A DNA stretch of 56,453 nt. It comes from a bacterium. GTDB taxonomy: Bacteria; Bacillota; Clostridia; Lachnospirales; Lachnospiraceae. The stretch spans positions 1 through 56,453 of the forward strand of contig JAUNJY010000028.1 of the NCBI GenBank assembly GCA_030535455.1. Direction: 5' to 3'. Of this stretch, positions 7,586-16,607 are shown in pieces; the stretch's first letter is position 1; the number at the start of each line of letters is the position of its first letter. The notes beneath the pieces are model-generated. The model saw only the letters and a program-made list of their open reading frames with translations. It made no database searches and had not been told where the DNA came from. The position numbers and the translations under genes were made by a program.

Positions 7586-9244
7586 ATGGATAAGGATTTT
7601 AATCAAATGGATCAGGAAACTATGGGGAATGATAGTTCGGCACAACAAAACAATGATCCACAAACATTCAATCAAGAAAATAATTTAAATGGTCAACAAA
7701 ATGAGTATGGTTTCTATAATACTCAGAATACGCAAAATGCTCAGAATTATGAGCCAAATTTCGATGCACACCAAATGAACCAAAATCAAAATTATTATAA
7801 TCAATATAATAACGGATACCAAAACGGCAATGGATATCAAAATAATAATTTCCAAAATGGTGCTCCAGAAAGCAACGGAAATCAGCCAGGTGGAAACAAG
7901 CCACCAAAGAAAGATAACAAACATAAAGTGTTAAAAATCTGTGGAGTGGTAGCATTAGGAATTGTAGTTGGGTTAGGCTCTATCGGAACACTTAGGGTAG
8001 TAGACCGTTTTAGTAAAAACAATACAGCAATCACTTCCGAAGCAAACAATAACAATAATAATAGTGACGCAACTATAACTGAGGGAGACAACTCCAATAA
8101 AGAAGAAGGCTCAAGCAGCAATGTACCAATCGGTTCAACGGATGTGGTAACAGAGTCAAAGGATAATGGAGTATCCAAAGTAGTAGAAAGTGCATTGCCA
8201 TCTATCGTAATGATTAACTGTAATGTACAGACAACTCAATATGGACAGTCTTCACAAGGTGTTGCAAGTGGTTCTGGTATCATTATCAAAGAAGACAAAG
8301 ATAATTTATATATTGTAACCAACTACCATGTTGTTTCTGATGCAGAAAAGATTTCTGTAGTATTTTCAGATGAAGCAAGTGTAGATGCAACATTAAAAGC
8401 ATATGACAGCACAAATGATTTAGCAATCATTAAGATTTCTTTATCTAAGATCAAAGATGCTACAAAGAAAGAAATCAAAGTTGCAACATTAGGAAGTTCA
8501 GATGACTTAAAGGTTGGTGCAATGGCAATTGCAATTGGTAATGCCTTAGGTTATGGCCAGTCTGTAACAGTTGGTTATGTAAGTGCCCTTGACCGTGCAG
8601 TCACTATCGACAGTGCAACAAGAGTATTATTACAGACAGATGCAGCAATCAATCCTGGTAACAGTGGTGGTGCATTATTAGACATCAATGGCAAGGTAAT
8701 TGGTATCAACTCTGCAAAATATTCTTCCACTGACGTAGAAGGAGTTTGCTATGCAATTCCAATTTCCAAAGCAATTCCAATCATCAATGAGTTAATGACA
8801 AAAGAAACATTAAAAGATGAAGAAAAAGGATATTTAGGAATTACAGGTTCTGACGTTGATGAAACAGCTCATGCTTATTACAACGTACCACTTGGTGTTC
8901 GAGTTGCAAGTGTAGAAGCAAACGGTGCAGCTGCCAAAGGCGGTATCAAAGAAAAAGATATCATTACAGCAGTAAATGGCATTGAAGTGACTAGCATCAC
9001 AGCATTAAAAGAACGTGTAAATGGATATAAATACGGTACAGAAGTTACATTAACAGTTCAACGTCAGACAGACGGTACGTATAAAGAAATTTCCGTTAAA
9101 GTAACTCTTCAAAAAGGAACTACAACAAATCAGTCAAGCCAATCCGACAGCGGAAGTTCAAGCAATGGAAGCCAAAGCGGAGACGACTATTACTACTATT
9201 TCGGTGGACAAGATGGTAACAATACCATCCCTTTCGGTAATTAA
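7586..9244 (+). CDS. HtrA/DegP-like membrane serine protease
   Basis: A 552-residue S1C protease for envelope protein quality control. An unusually long Asn/Gln/Tyr-rich cytoplasmic N-terminus (1-112) precedes one membrane helix (about 113-135) and an Asn/Ser-rich linker. The trypsin-like domain carries the full triad: H248 in NYHVV, D278 in STNDLAII and S360 in NPGNSGGALL. One PDZ domain spans about 415-510. The tail ends in a Tyr-rich segment (DDYYYYFGG). Bacillus HtrA has a much shorter cytoplasmic part. It is upstream of clpX, but the latter has its own promoter. Confidence 0.95.
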   Translation: MDKDFNQMDQETMGNDSSAQQNNDPQTFNQENNLNGQQNEYGFYNTQNTQNAQNYEPNFDAHQMNQNQNYYNQYNNGYQNGNGYQNNNFQNGAPESNGNQPGGNKPPKKDNKHKVLKICGVVALGIVVGLGSIGTLRVVDRFSKNNTAITSEANNNNNNSDATITEGDNSNKEEGSSSNVPIGSTDVVTESKDNGVSKVVESALPSIVMINCNVQTTQYGQSSQGVASGSGIIIKEDKDNLYIVTNYHVVSDAEKISVVFSDEASVDATLKAYDSTNDLAIIKISLSKIKDATKKEIKVATLGSSDDLKVGAMAIAIGNALGYGQSVTVGYVSALDRAVTIDSATRVLLQTDAAINPGNSGGALLDINGKVIGINSAKYSSTDVEGVCYAIPISKAIPIINELMTKETLKDEEKGYLGITGSDVDETAHAYYNVPLGVRVASVEANGAAAKGGIKEKDIITAVNGIEVTSITALKERVNGYKYGTEVTLTVQRQTDGTYKEISVKVTLQKGTTTNQSSQSDSGSSSNGSQSGDDYYYYFGGQDGNNTIPFGN

Positions 9245-9262
9245 TGAAATCCGTAATTTAAC

Positions 9263-9291
9263 TTGTGTAACAGTTCTTGTTAGGATATAAT
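9263..9291 (+). promoter_or_regulatory. clpX-like gene promoter
   Basis: TTGTGT and a perfect TATAAT are separated by 17 nt, about 65 nt upstream of the ATG at 9357. Confidence 0.6.
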
Positions 9292-9356
9292 GATTAAAAG
9301 TGTTAATGATAAAAATAAGAACAAATTTGAGATAAGTTAAAATAAGGAGTAGAGGC

Positions 9357-10772
9357 ATGGTAGATGATAAAGACTTAAAAGATCCGGATAAAGATGATCA
9401 CTACGAAGATATATGCTATATATGTCGTAGACCTGAAAGCAAAGCCGGTAAAATGATTCATATACCAAATAACATTTGCATTTGCAATGACTGCATGCAA
9501 AAGACATTTGATACGATGAATAATGGCAATATGCCATACATGGATATCATGAAGCTTGATCCATCCATGATGCAATTCTCTTCTATGAAAAACGAAGTGC
9601 CTAAAAGCCAGAAGTTAAAAAAGAAGAAAGAAAACAAAGAAAAGCAAGAAGCAACTCTTGATATAAAGAATATTCCAGCACCACATATTATCAAAGGCCA
9701 GTTAGATGACTTTGTAATCGGTCAGGAATATGCAAAGAAAGTGATCTCTGTAGCCGTTTACAATCACTATAAGCGTGTTGCAACTAATACGATGGATGAG
9801 ATTCAGATTGAAAAGTCCAATATGTTAATGATTGGGCCAACAGGAAGTGGTAAGACATATCTTGTAAAGACATTGGCTAGATTATTACAAGTACCTTTAG
9901 CAATCACAGATGCCACATCCTTAACGGAAGCGGGCTATATCGGTGATGACGTGGAAAGCGTATTAAGCAAGTTATTGGCAGCAGCAGATAACGATGTGGA
10001 AAAGGCAGAACGCGGAATTATCTTTATTGATGAAATCGATAAGATTGCAAAGAAGAAGAGTACGACAAACCGTGATGTCAGCGGTGAAAGCGTACAGCAA
10101 GGACTTTTAAAATTACTTGAAGGAAGCGATGTGGAAGTACCAGTTGGTGCAACCAGCAAGAATGCCATGGTTCCACTTACTACAATGAACACACGTAATA
10201 TCTTGTTTATTTGTGGCGGAGCATTCCCAGAGCTTGATAAGGTAATTAAGAGCAGACTGAATAAACAGAGTTCAATTGGTTTTAAAGCAAACTTAAAGGA
10301 CCAATATGACAATGATCCTGATTTGTTATCCAAAGTTACAACAGAGGACTTACGAGAATTCGGTATGATTCCAGAGTTCTTAGGAAGACTTCCAATCCTA
10401 TTTACGTTACAAGGATTAACAAAAGAGATGTTAATTCAGATCTTGAAAGAGCCTAAGAATGCCATCTTAAAACAATATCAAAAATTATTAGCTCTTGATG
10501 AAGTTGACTTAGAATTTGATAATGATGCCCTTGAAGCGATTGCAGATGAAGCAATTAAGAAGAAGACAGGTGCCAGAGCATTACGTGCAATCATTGAACG
10601 TTTCATGCTTGATATTATGTATGAAATTCCAAAGGATGACAACATCGGAAGAGTGGTAATCACAAGAGATTATATTGAGAATAAAGGTGCACCTCTTATT
10701 GAGATGCGTGGTTTTGATAAGAAGCAAGTCTTATTAGAAGATAAGAAAGAAAAAGAAGAGCCAAGTGCTTAA
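9357..10772 (+). CDS. clpX: ClpX-type AAA+ unfoldase
   Basis: A 471-residue ATPase that unfolds substrates for ClpP. An N-terminal zinc-binding domain has C20-x2-C23 and C43-x2-C46. The AAA+ domain has Walker A GPTGSGKT (K166), pore loop AGYIGDDVES, Walker B FIDEID (D225, E226) and the SIGF loop at the site of the IGF loop that docks ClpP, so ClpP partnership is likely. An extra 20-residue acidic leader precedes the zinc site and a Lys-rich linker follows it. ClpP is not adjacent, and Lachnospiraceae often have a second canonical clpX, so this may be the divergent paralogue. AAGGAG precedes the ATG. Confidence 0.85.
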   Translation: MVDDKDLKDPDKDDHYEDICYICRRPESKAGKMIHIPNNICICNDCMQKTFDTMNNGNMPYMDIMKLDPSMMQFSSMKNEVPKSQKLKKKKENKEKQEATLDIKNIPAPHIIKGQLDDFVIGQEYAKKVISVAVYNHYKRVATNTMDEIQIEKSNMLMIGPTGSGKTYLVKTLARLLQVPLAITDATSLTEAGYIGDDVESVLSKLLAAADNDVEKAERGIIFIDEIDKIAKKKSTTNRDVSGESVQQGLLKLLEGSDVEVPVGATSKNAMVPLTTMNTRNILFICGGAFPELDKVIKSRLNKQSSIGFKANLKDQYDNDPDLLSKVTTEDLREFGMIPEFLGRLPILFTLQGLTKEMLIQILKEPKNAILKQYQKLLALDEVDLEFDNDALEAIADEAIKKKTGARALRAIIERFMLDIMYEIPKDDNIGRVVITRDYIENKGAPLIEMRGFDKKQVLLEDKKEKEEPSA

Positions 10773-10782
10773 TAAATAATAG

Positions 10783-10830
10783 AAACGCCGCCCATGTTGT
10801 TATCAGGGAATAACAGCAGGGCGGCGTTTT
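10783..10830 (+). terminator. Terminator after clpX
   Basis: AAACGCCGCCC pairs with GGGCGGCGTTTT, with an inner TTGTTAT/ATAACA stem. It is strong and GC-rich. Confidence 0.9.
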
Positions 10831-10905
10831 GCGTGGCAAAGGGTATTGATTTCTTACTTGGTGCATATAATATTGTAATTATTATGACATTTTAGGTGCG
10901 AGTAT

Positions 10906-12618
10906 ATGGCAGATATAAATGAAACAAACAGATGTAGGGATGCAATCTATTCTGAGGAGGTGGCAGACTACATTATTGAAAATACGGCCAGTTTATCAAA
11001 CATAGACAATAGCCAGAACCTTATTTGTACGCAAGAGATTACTGGAAAGTTTCAAATGGTTTATATACCGATCACACAGCCAATTACGACCAGAGTCATT
11101 ACTAATTCATATCGTAATCTGCCAAAACTATATGGTCTAATGGATACTGCCAGCCTGGAGGATATGGGGGTTTACCGCCTGCGTCGTTTACCATATTTAG
11201 AGCTTTATGGCGGAGGAACATTAGTTGGTGTAATTGATACGGGAATTGATTACACTAATCCATTATTTTTAAATACAGACAATACCTCAAGGATTGCCGC
11301 TCTCTGGGATCAGAGTGTCAGGCAGGGACCGGCACCATCAGGCTTATCTTATGGAACAGAATACTTAAAGGAGGATTTAAATCGAGCGCTTGCAAGTGAA
11401 AATCCGTTAGAGGTTGTCCCTTCAACTGATGAGGATGGTCACGGTACATATATTTCAGCAGTAATTGGTGGCAATATTGATGAGAAAAATGATTTTTCGG
11501 GAGTAGCGCCAAGAGCAGAGTTTGTTGTTGTAAAGCTAAAACCTGCGAAACAGTATTTGCGTGATTTTTATAAGGTGCCGAATGGGCCGATTGCTTATCA
11601 GGATAATGATATCATGTTGGGGGTTGAGTATTTACGTAGAAAGGCGATAGAATTAGGCCGTCCAATTGCAATCTGCATTGGACTTGGAACTAGTTCAGGA
11701 GATCATGATGGAGACGCCAATATATCGAATTATTTAAATTCCATTGCGAACCAGACAGGAGTGTGTATTTGTACTGCAGCAGGAAATGAAGGAAATACAG
11801 GGCATCATAATAGCGGAAATGTGGATATTGGTGAATATAAGGACATTGAGCTTAAGGCAGGAGAGAAACAGACGGGACTTACACTGGAACTTTGGTCAAT
11901 TACCCCGACCTTTTTCTCTGTGGCCATTATCTCACCAAGTGGAGAAGTTGCGGAACGGATACCTGCAAGACAGGGAACAGACGCAGAAGTGACCTTTGTG
12001 TTAGAGCCAACCACGATTCATGTGACATATGCCCTTTCTGACACGGCTACAGGAAATGAATTGATCTTTATTCAGTTTGATAATCTGTCTCCGGGGATAT
12101 GGAAGCTTCGCGTATACAATGATAGTAACATTGGCACAAGGTATAATATGTGGCTGCCGATTTCCCAATTTGTAGATCAGGACACCTTCTTTTTAGAACC
12201 TGATCCATTTACGACATTGGTCGAGACAGGAACGACTTCCAGAGTCATTAGTACAGCTGCATATGACAATAAGGGAAACAGCATTTATATTGCATCAAGC
12301 AGAGGATATACCCTGTCAAATCAAATCAAGCCAGATTTAGCAGCGCCAGGAGTAAACATATATGGTCCGGTATCTAGATTGGCGTTTGGAGAGAAATCAG
12401 GCTCTAGTATTGCAGCGGCCAATGCAACCGGAGTGGCAGCATTATTCTTGCAGTGGGGAATCGTGGAAAATAAGCGACCCGTTATGAATACAAGTGAAAT
12501 CAAGTCCTTGTTTATTAGCGGAGCAGACCGTAGGGCAAGGGAATATCCAAACCAAGAATGGGGATATGGTGAGCTGAATGCATATAATGCATTTGAGGGA
12601 GCAAGAAAATCAATATAA
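10906..12618 (+). CDS. Subtilisin-like S8 peptidase (Csp-like)
   Basis: A 570-residue protease with an intact subtilase triad: D111 in GVIDTGIDY, H179 in DGHGTYISAVIGG and S501 in SGSSIAAANATG, plus oxyanion Asn N294 in AAGNEG. There is no signal peptide. A roughly 80-residue N-terminal region may be a propeptide, and an inserted jelly-roll-like region (about 310-440) separates His from Ser. This layout is that of the clostridial S8 family that includes the CspB/CspC germination proteins, so a spore role is possible but not shown. It is monocistronic, with AGGTG before the ATG. Confidence 0.85.
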   Translation: MADINETNRCRDAIYSEEVADYIIENTASLSNIDNSQNLICTQEITGKFQMVYIPITQPITTRVITNSYRNLPKLYGLMDTASLEDMGVYRLRRLPYLELYGGGTLVGVIDTGIDYTNPLFLNTDNTSRIAALWDQSVRQGPAPSGLSYGTEYLKEDLNRALASENPLEVVPSTDEDGHGTYISAVIGGNIDEKNDFSGVAPRAEFVVVKLKPAKQYLRDFYKVPNGPIAYQDNDIMLGVEYLRRKAIELGRPIAICIGLGTSSGDHDGDANISNYLNSIANQTGVCICTAAGNEGNTGHHNSGNVDIGEYKDIELKAGEKQTGLTLELWSITPTFFSVAIISPSGEVAERIPARQGTDAEVTFVLEPTTIHVTYALSDTATGNELIFIQFDNLSPGIWKLRVYNDSNIGTRYNMWLPISQFVDQDTFFLEPDPFTTLVETGTTSRVISTAAYDNKGNSIYIASSRGYTLSNQIKPDLAAPGVNIYGPVSRLAFGEKSGSSIAAANATGVAALFLQWGIVENKRPVMNTSEIKSLFISGADRRAREYPNQEWGYGELNAYNAFEGARKSI

Positions 12619-12702
12619 ATCACTAAAAACTTGTTTTAAATTAACAATTTGGATATAATGAGAAAGAGTAAGTTATGAACGTACTTGAACGATAAGTAGA
12701 AA

Positions 12703-13392
12703 GTGAGTGAAAAGATGGGAGAAAATTTTGTGCCAGAGATTCAAGGTAATCTTCGTAGGCATATGATCCGAGTACCTAAGGTAATTGATCAGGTAAGTGG
12801 GATACGCATTTTTGGAAAACTCATTAAGTCTTTAGTATTTACAACAGATGTAGCGATTATTCGTAACTGTAATGCTAACGCAGTAATTGCAGTATATCCT
12901 TTCACACCACAGCCTATTATTACACATTCCTTAATTCACTGTGCTGATATTCCAATCTTTTGTGGAGTCGGCGGTGGAAGAACGACAGGAAAGCGTGTCA
13001 GTAACTTAGCGGAAGATGCAGAGTATCAGGGCGCTATGGGAGTTGTGGTAAATGCACCAACACCAAATGAGACAATAGAGTATTTAAATCAGAAAATAGA
13101 TATTCCAATCGTAGTTACGGTTGTATCTAAGGAGACTGATATTGAGGCAAGATTGGCAGCAGGAGCTTCCATTATCAATGTTTCAGGTGGAGCCAATACG
13201 GCAGAAATCGTAAGACATATCAGAGAGAAACACCCAAATATTCCGATTATTGCAACGGGTGGACCAACAGATGAATCTATTTTAAAGACAATTGAAGCGG
13301 GGGCAAATGCAATTACATTTACGCCACCATCAACAGCAGATATTTTTGGTGAAATCATGGAGGAATATCGTAATTCCAAACATATCCGATGA
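12703..13392 (+). CDS. Putative TIM-barrel protein, function unknown
   Basis: A 229-residue cytoplasmic protein with a (beta/alpha)n pattern. Glycine-rich loops near the C-terminus (INVSGGAN, PIIATGGPTDESI, GANAITFTPPS) look like the phosphate-binding end of TIM barrels such as aldolases or indole-glycerol-phosphate synthases. I recall homologues in Lachnospiraceae annotated only as hydrolase. Catalytic residues cannot be assigned. The start could be the GTG here or the ATG 12 nt downstream; neither has a strong ribosome binding site. Confidence 0.65.
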   Translation: MSEKMGENFVPEIQGNLRRHMIRVPKVIDQVSGIRIFGKLIKSLVFTTDVAIIRNCNANAVIAVYPFTPQPIITHSLIHCADIPIFCGVGGGRTTGKRVSNLAEDAEYQGAMGVVVNAPTPNETIEYLNQKIDIPIVVTVVSKETDIEARLAAGASIINVSGGANTAEIVRHIREKHPNIPIIATGGPTDESILKTIEAGANAITFTPPSTADIFGEIMEEYRNSKHIR

Positions 13393-13424
13393 TCAAAAAC
13401 TTGCTTAGCAAGTTTTTGATCATC
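13388..13424 (+). terminator. Perfect 17-bp hairpin overlapping a stop codon
   Basis: The arms GATGATCAAAAACTTGC and GCAAGTTTTTGATCATC flank a 3-nt loop. The TGA of the upstream gene is inside the 5' arm. The T-run is within the 3' arm, so it may terminate weakly or protect the transcript end. Confidence 0.6.
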
Positions 13425-13458
13425 TTTGATATTAATGAGCAGTTAGCAGGTGAGTGTT

Positions 13459-13713
13459 ATGAAAAAGAGTCTATATAAGAAAGTACCGTTCGACTTAAAA
13501 AAAATCGCACGTGAAGATATTGAAAAACAGGCAACAGTATTTGTGAATTTGGAAAAGAAAAGCAAAGATATAGTTGACGATGTGGAATATGAAGTAGTAG
13601 AATGTGAAATAAAACCTGCAAAGATAATTTGTCCGGATTGCGGGGGCATCACATTAGAAGGCTTAGATTATTGTGATAAATGTGGTGGAGAGCTAAAGCA
13701 AAGTGATACATAA
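13459..13713 (+). CDS. Small zinc-ribbon protein
   Basis: An 84-residue protein with a basic N-terminus, a Glu/Val-rich middle and a C-terminal zinc ribbon (CPDCGG, 12 residues, then CDKCGG). The four-cysteine knuckle pair is intact. I chose the ATG at 13459, behind AGCAGGTGAG, rather than the GTG 9 nt upstream. No specific family is recognised. Confidence 0.75.
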   Translation: MKKSLYKKVPFDLKKIAREDIEKQATVFVNLEKKSKDIVDDVEYEVVECEIKPAKIICPDCGGITLEGLDYCDKCGGELKQSDT

Positions 13714-13739
13714 TATAGTAAACAATCAATAAGTTTAGA

Positions 13740-13799
13740 AAACGACAAGGGAGTCGGGTAAGTCCAAAAGGACTGCGTGACTTGCCTTGTCGTTTTTTT
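13740..13799 (+). terminator. Terminator after the zinc-ribbon gene
   Basis: AAACGACAAGG and CCTTGTCGTTT form the stem base, with an inner AAGTCC/GGACT-type stem, followed by seven T. Confidence 0.9.
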
Positions 13800-13808
13800 G
13801 TGATAGGA

Positions 13809-13866
13809 GGCACACTCACTGGAAGGAGAATGTCGCTAACGCAACTCCATTCAAAACACTTTGTTC
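13809..13866 (+). repeat. Interspersed ~58-nt element, copy a (diverged)
   Basis: GGCACACTCACTGG and AATGTCGCTAACGCAAC align without gaps to the copies at 15534, 33880 and 53540. The 3' half is diverged. As at copies b, d and e, a terminator hairpin lies just upstream. The rest of this 560-nt gap holds a 12-codon ORF and a promoter. Confidence 0.65.
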
Positions 13867-13913
13867 TAAATGGGGAATTAACAATATAAAGTAAGAAAAG
13901 GGAGGAAAATACA

Positions 13914-13952
13914 ATGTTTCTTAGGAAAAATGATGTCGATTGCTATGGATAG
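13914..13952 (+). other. Twelve-codon ORF with strong ribosome binding site
   Basis: ATG opens a 12-residue frame (MFLRKNDVDCYG) ending in TAG, preceded by GGGAGG at 8-nt spacing. It could be a leader peptide or the remains of a gene start. No terminator or attenuator follows directly. Translation is unproven. Confidence 0.25.
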
Positions 13953-14066
13953 GTGCAGTTTATTAAGTTAAAGTGTTAAAATCACGCAGAATATACAGAA
14001 ATTGACTTACTAATATTAAGTGTACTGAACCAAATATTACTGAAAACAAAATTAATTGGTAAAATA

Positions 14067-14096
14067 TTGATATATTAACTTTGGGTATGTTATTAT
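14067..14096 (+). promoter_or_regulatory. Candidate promoter of the liv operon
   Basis: TTGATA and TATTAT are spaced 18 nt. About 170 nt of untranslated leader would follow, containing a short hairpin (GAGTTTT to AAAACTC). I did not find a recognisable riboswitch there. Confidence 0.4.
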
Positions 14097-14273
14097 TGTA
14101 CACATAAATTCATATATATAGTTTGTGGTCAGGCTGTAATTAATTTTTGAAAGCTAAAGGCTAGAGTTTTGTTATAAAAACTCGTAAGTAGATAAATTAT
14201 CTTACTAATTAAACTATATTACCGTACATAGCAAGAGGATATGAAAAGTGAATAGAAAAAAGGAGGAATTCAT

Positions 14274-15416
14274 ATGAAATTTAAAAAGGTATTAAGCGCA
14301 ACAATGATCGCTGCAATGGCTGCAGTTTCATTTGCAGGATGTGGAAGCTCAAGTAACAGTGATGAGTTTGTAATTGGTGGTATCGGACCAACAACAGGTG
14401 ATGCAGCAAGTTATGGTACCAGTGTAAAGAATGGTGCTCAGATTGCAGTAGATGAAATTAACAATGCAGGTGGCGTTAAAATTGGTGACGAGACGAAGAA
14501 ATTAAAACTTAATTTCCAAGATGATGCAAATGATGCTGAGACAGCAAAAAATGCATTTAATAAATTAATGGATGATAAGATGGGAGCATTACTTGGATGT
14601 GTAACATCAACTCCATGTATCGCAGTTACTTCTTTATCCAGAGATGCTAAGATCCTTCAGATTACACCATCCGGTTCTCAAAAAGAATGTGCACAATATG
14701 ACAACTGTTTCAGAGTGTGCTTTACAGATCCACAACAGGGTGATGCAATGGCTGACTATATCGTATCCAAATTAGGCAAGAAGAAAGTTGCAGTATTATA
14801 TGCAAACTCAAGCAGTTACAGCCAAGGAATCAAAGATGCATTTGATGCAAAAGTAAAAGAATTAGGCGGAGAGATTGTTGTAGAAGAAGCATTTGCAGAA
14901 AAAGATGTTGATTACAATACACAATTATCAAAAATAAAATCGTCTGATGCAGAAGCAGTCTTTGTTCCAGCATATTATCAAGAAGTATCTTACATAGTAA
15001 AACAAGCAAATGAAAAAGGAATTACACTTCCATTCTTTGGTTCAGATGGATGGGATGGCATTCTTGACCAAGTAAGTGATAAGAAGGTTGTAGAAGGTGC
15101 AACATTCTTAAGCCCATTCTTAAGTACAGATGAAGATGCCAAAGTCCAGGCATTTACAAAAGCATATAAAGCAGCATATGGTGATGCAAACCCAGATCAA
15201 TTTGCAGCTGATGGCTATGACACAGTTTATACAATTAAGGCAGCTTTAGAAAAAGCAGGCAGCACTGATATTGAAAAATTACAAGAAGCTATGACTCAAA
15301 TCAGCGTAGAAGGCGTTACCGGCAATATGACATTTGATAAAAGCGGAGATGCTACAAAATCTACGAAATTAATTCAGATTAAAGATGGAAAGTATACAGC
15401 AATCGCAGTAAAATAA
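14274..15416 (+). CDS. livJ: Branched-chain amino acid ABC transporter, substrate-binding lipoprotein
   Basis: A 380-residue periplasmic-binding-type protein of the Leu/Ile/Val family. Signal peptide and lipobox (SFAGC, Cys near residue 23) anchor it to the outer face of the membrane. The mature part starts with the family hallmark FVIGGIGPTTGDAASYG, and NAFNKLMDD and SDAEAVFVPAYY follow. AAAGGAGG precedes the ATG. It heads the liv operon; a terminator and repeat elements separate it from livH, which would leave the binding protein in excess over the permease. The exact amino acid specificity cannot be read. Confidence 0.92.
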   Translation: MKFKKVLSATMIAAMAAVSFAGCGSSSNSDEFVIGGIGPTTGDAASYGTSVKNGAQIAVDEINNAGGVKIGDETKKLKLNFQDDANDAETAKNAFNKLMDDKMGALLGCVTSTPCIAVTSLSRDAKILQITPSGSQKECAQYDNCFRVCFTDPQQGDAMADYIVSKLGKKKVAVLYANSSSYSQGIKDAFDAKVKELGGEIVVEEAFAEKDVDYNTQLSKIKSSDAEAVFVPAYYQEVSYIVKQANEKGITLPFFGSDGWDGILDQVSDKKVVEGATFLSPFLSTDEDAKVQAFTKAYKAAYGDANPDQFAADGYDTVYTIKAALEKAGSTDIEKLQEAMTQISVEGVTGNMTFDKSGDATKSTKLIQIKDGKYTAIAVK

Positions 15417-15442
15417 TCAGTAAAAATAGTATAAATGATAAG

Positions 15443-15490
15443 AGCAGCCGTAGGACCATAATGAAACATTCGTCTTACGGCCTGCTTTTT
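15443..15490 (+). terminator. Terminator/attenuator between livJ and livH
   Basis: GCAGCCGTAGGAC pairs with GTCTTACGGCCTGC and is followed by five T. Read-through would supply the downstream genes. Confidence 0.85.
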
Positions 15491-15608
15491 ATCTGATAGA
15501 ATTTATTCTATCAGATAAAAACGCTCCGCGAAGGATGCGCACTCACCTAAAAGGAAGATGTCGCTGATGCGACCAGGTTCGGCGTGAAGAGTTTTGCAAG
15601 CAAAACTC
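15491..15608 (+). repeat. Interspersed element, copy b with leading hairpin
   Basis: A perfect 12-bp hairpin (ATCTGATAGAAT to ATTCTATCAGAT) leads, after a linker AACGCTCCGCGAAGG, into the conserved block GCGCACTCACC then AGGAAGATGTCGCTGATGCG and GGTTCGGC. A palindrome AGAGTTTTGC/GCAAAACTCT closes it. It fills the livJ-livH gap. Confidence 0.75.
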
Positions 15609-15650
15609 TATCTGAATGGTGTATCGTCTTACGGAACAGGCTGTTAAAAA

Positions 15651-15683
15651 GATAAAAACGCTCCGCGAAGGATGTGCACTCAC
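15651..15683 (+). repeat. Interspersed element, partial copy c
   Basis: Repeats 33 nt of copy b (15514-15546) with one mismatch, including AACGCTCCGCGAAGG and GCACTCAC, then breaks off. The sequence before it (GTCTTACGGAACAGG) also echoes the terminator before copy b, so this is a partial tandem duplication. It ends 36 nt before livH. Confidence 0.75.
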
Positions 15684-15718
15684 ATTATTTAATAAGAAAG
15701 CATAAGAGGTGTTGGATT

Positions 15719-16597
15719 ATGAATGGATTCATTGAGCAGTTTCTAAACGGGTTGATCCCTGGTAGTATCTATGCTTTGATTGCACTAGGATATACAATGG
15801 TATACGGGATCGCCAAAATGATCAACTTTGCACATGGTGATATCATCATGGTAGGTGCATACCTATTATTATTAGGATTAAATGCCTCTGGAGTACCAAT
15901 TGGGCTTGCAATTCTATTATCCATAGTTGGATGTGGCATTTTAGGCGTAGTAATTGAAAAGGTAGCCTATAAGCCATTACGTAATGCACCAAGTCTGGCA
16001 GTACTGATTACAGCCATTGGTGTTTCATATTTCTTGCAAAATCTATTCCTTGTTATCTTTACATCTCAGGGAAAGAGCGTTCCTAAGTTTATTCACGTAA
16101 GTGATTTTACAGTTGGGGGCGTTACCGTATCCGGTAATATGATCGTAATCTTAGTAGTAACAATTATCGTAATGATTGCACTTACATATTTTATAAATAA
16201 AACTAAATTAGGTTCTGCGTTACGTGCTGTATCCGAAGATAAAGGAGCTGCTAGTTTAATGGGGATTAATGCAAATCGTATGATTTCAATGACATTTGCA
16301 ATAGGTTCTGCACTTGCAGGTGTTGCAGGCATCCTTTGGGTAAGCATGTATGACAAAGCATATCCAACACTTGGAGCAATTCCTGGTATTAAAGCATTCG
16401 TTGCAGCCGTTATCGGTGGAATTGGAAGCGTACCAGGAGCTATGCTTGGTGGTATCGCACTGGGTATCGTAGAGAGTTTTACAAAAGCGTATATCAGCGG
16501 AGAGCTAGTGGATGCCTTTGTATTTGGTCTTCTTATTATCGTATTAATCTTTAAGCCAACAGGAATTCTTGGCCGTAAGAGAATAGAGAAAGTGTAG
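15719..16597 (+). CDS. livH: Branched-chain amino acid ABC permease LivH
   Basis: A 292-residue integral membrane protein with about eight hydrophobic helices. The family opening FLNGLIPGSIYALIALGYTM and the loop motif GMxxxN-like SLMGINANRM, plus GGIGSVPGAMLGG, are present. It pairs with LivM as the channel. The ATG at 15719 follows AGAGGTG; a longer frame upstream starts inside repeat copy c and is not used. It is the first permease gene of a tightly spaced H-M-G-F operon. Confidence 0.93.
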   Translation: MNGFIEQFLNGLIPGSIYALIALGYTMVYGIAKMINFAHGDIIMVGAYLLLLGLNASGVPIGLAILLSIVGCGILGVVIEKVAYKPLRNAPSLAVLITAIGVSYFLQNLFLVIFTSQGKSVPKFIHVSDFTVGGVTVSGNMIVILVVTIIVMIALTYFINKTKLGSALRAVSEDKGAASLMGINANRMISMTFAIGSALAGVAGILWVSMYDKAYPTLGAIPGIKAFVAAVIGGIGSVPGAMLGGIALGIVESFTKAYISGELVDAFVFGLLIIVLIFKPTGILGRKRIEKV

Positions 16598-16607
16598 GTG
16601 AAGTACG

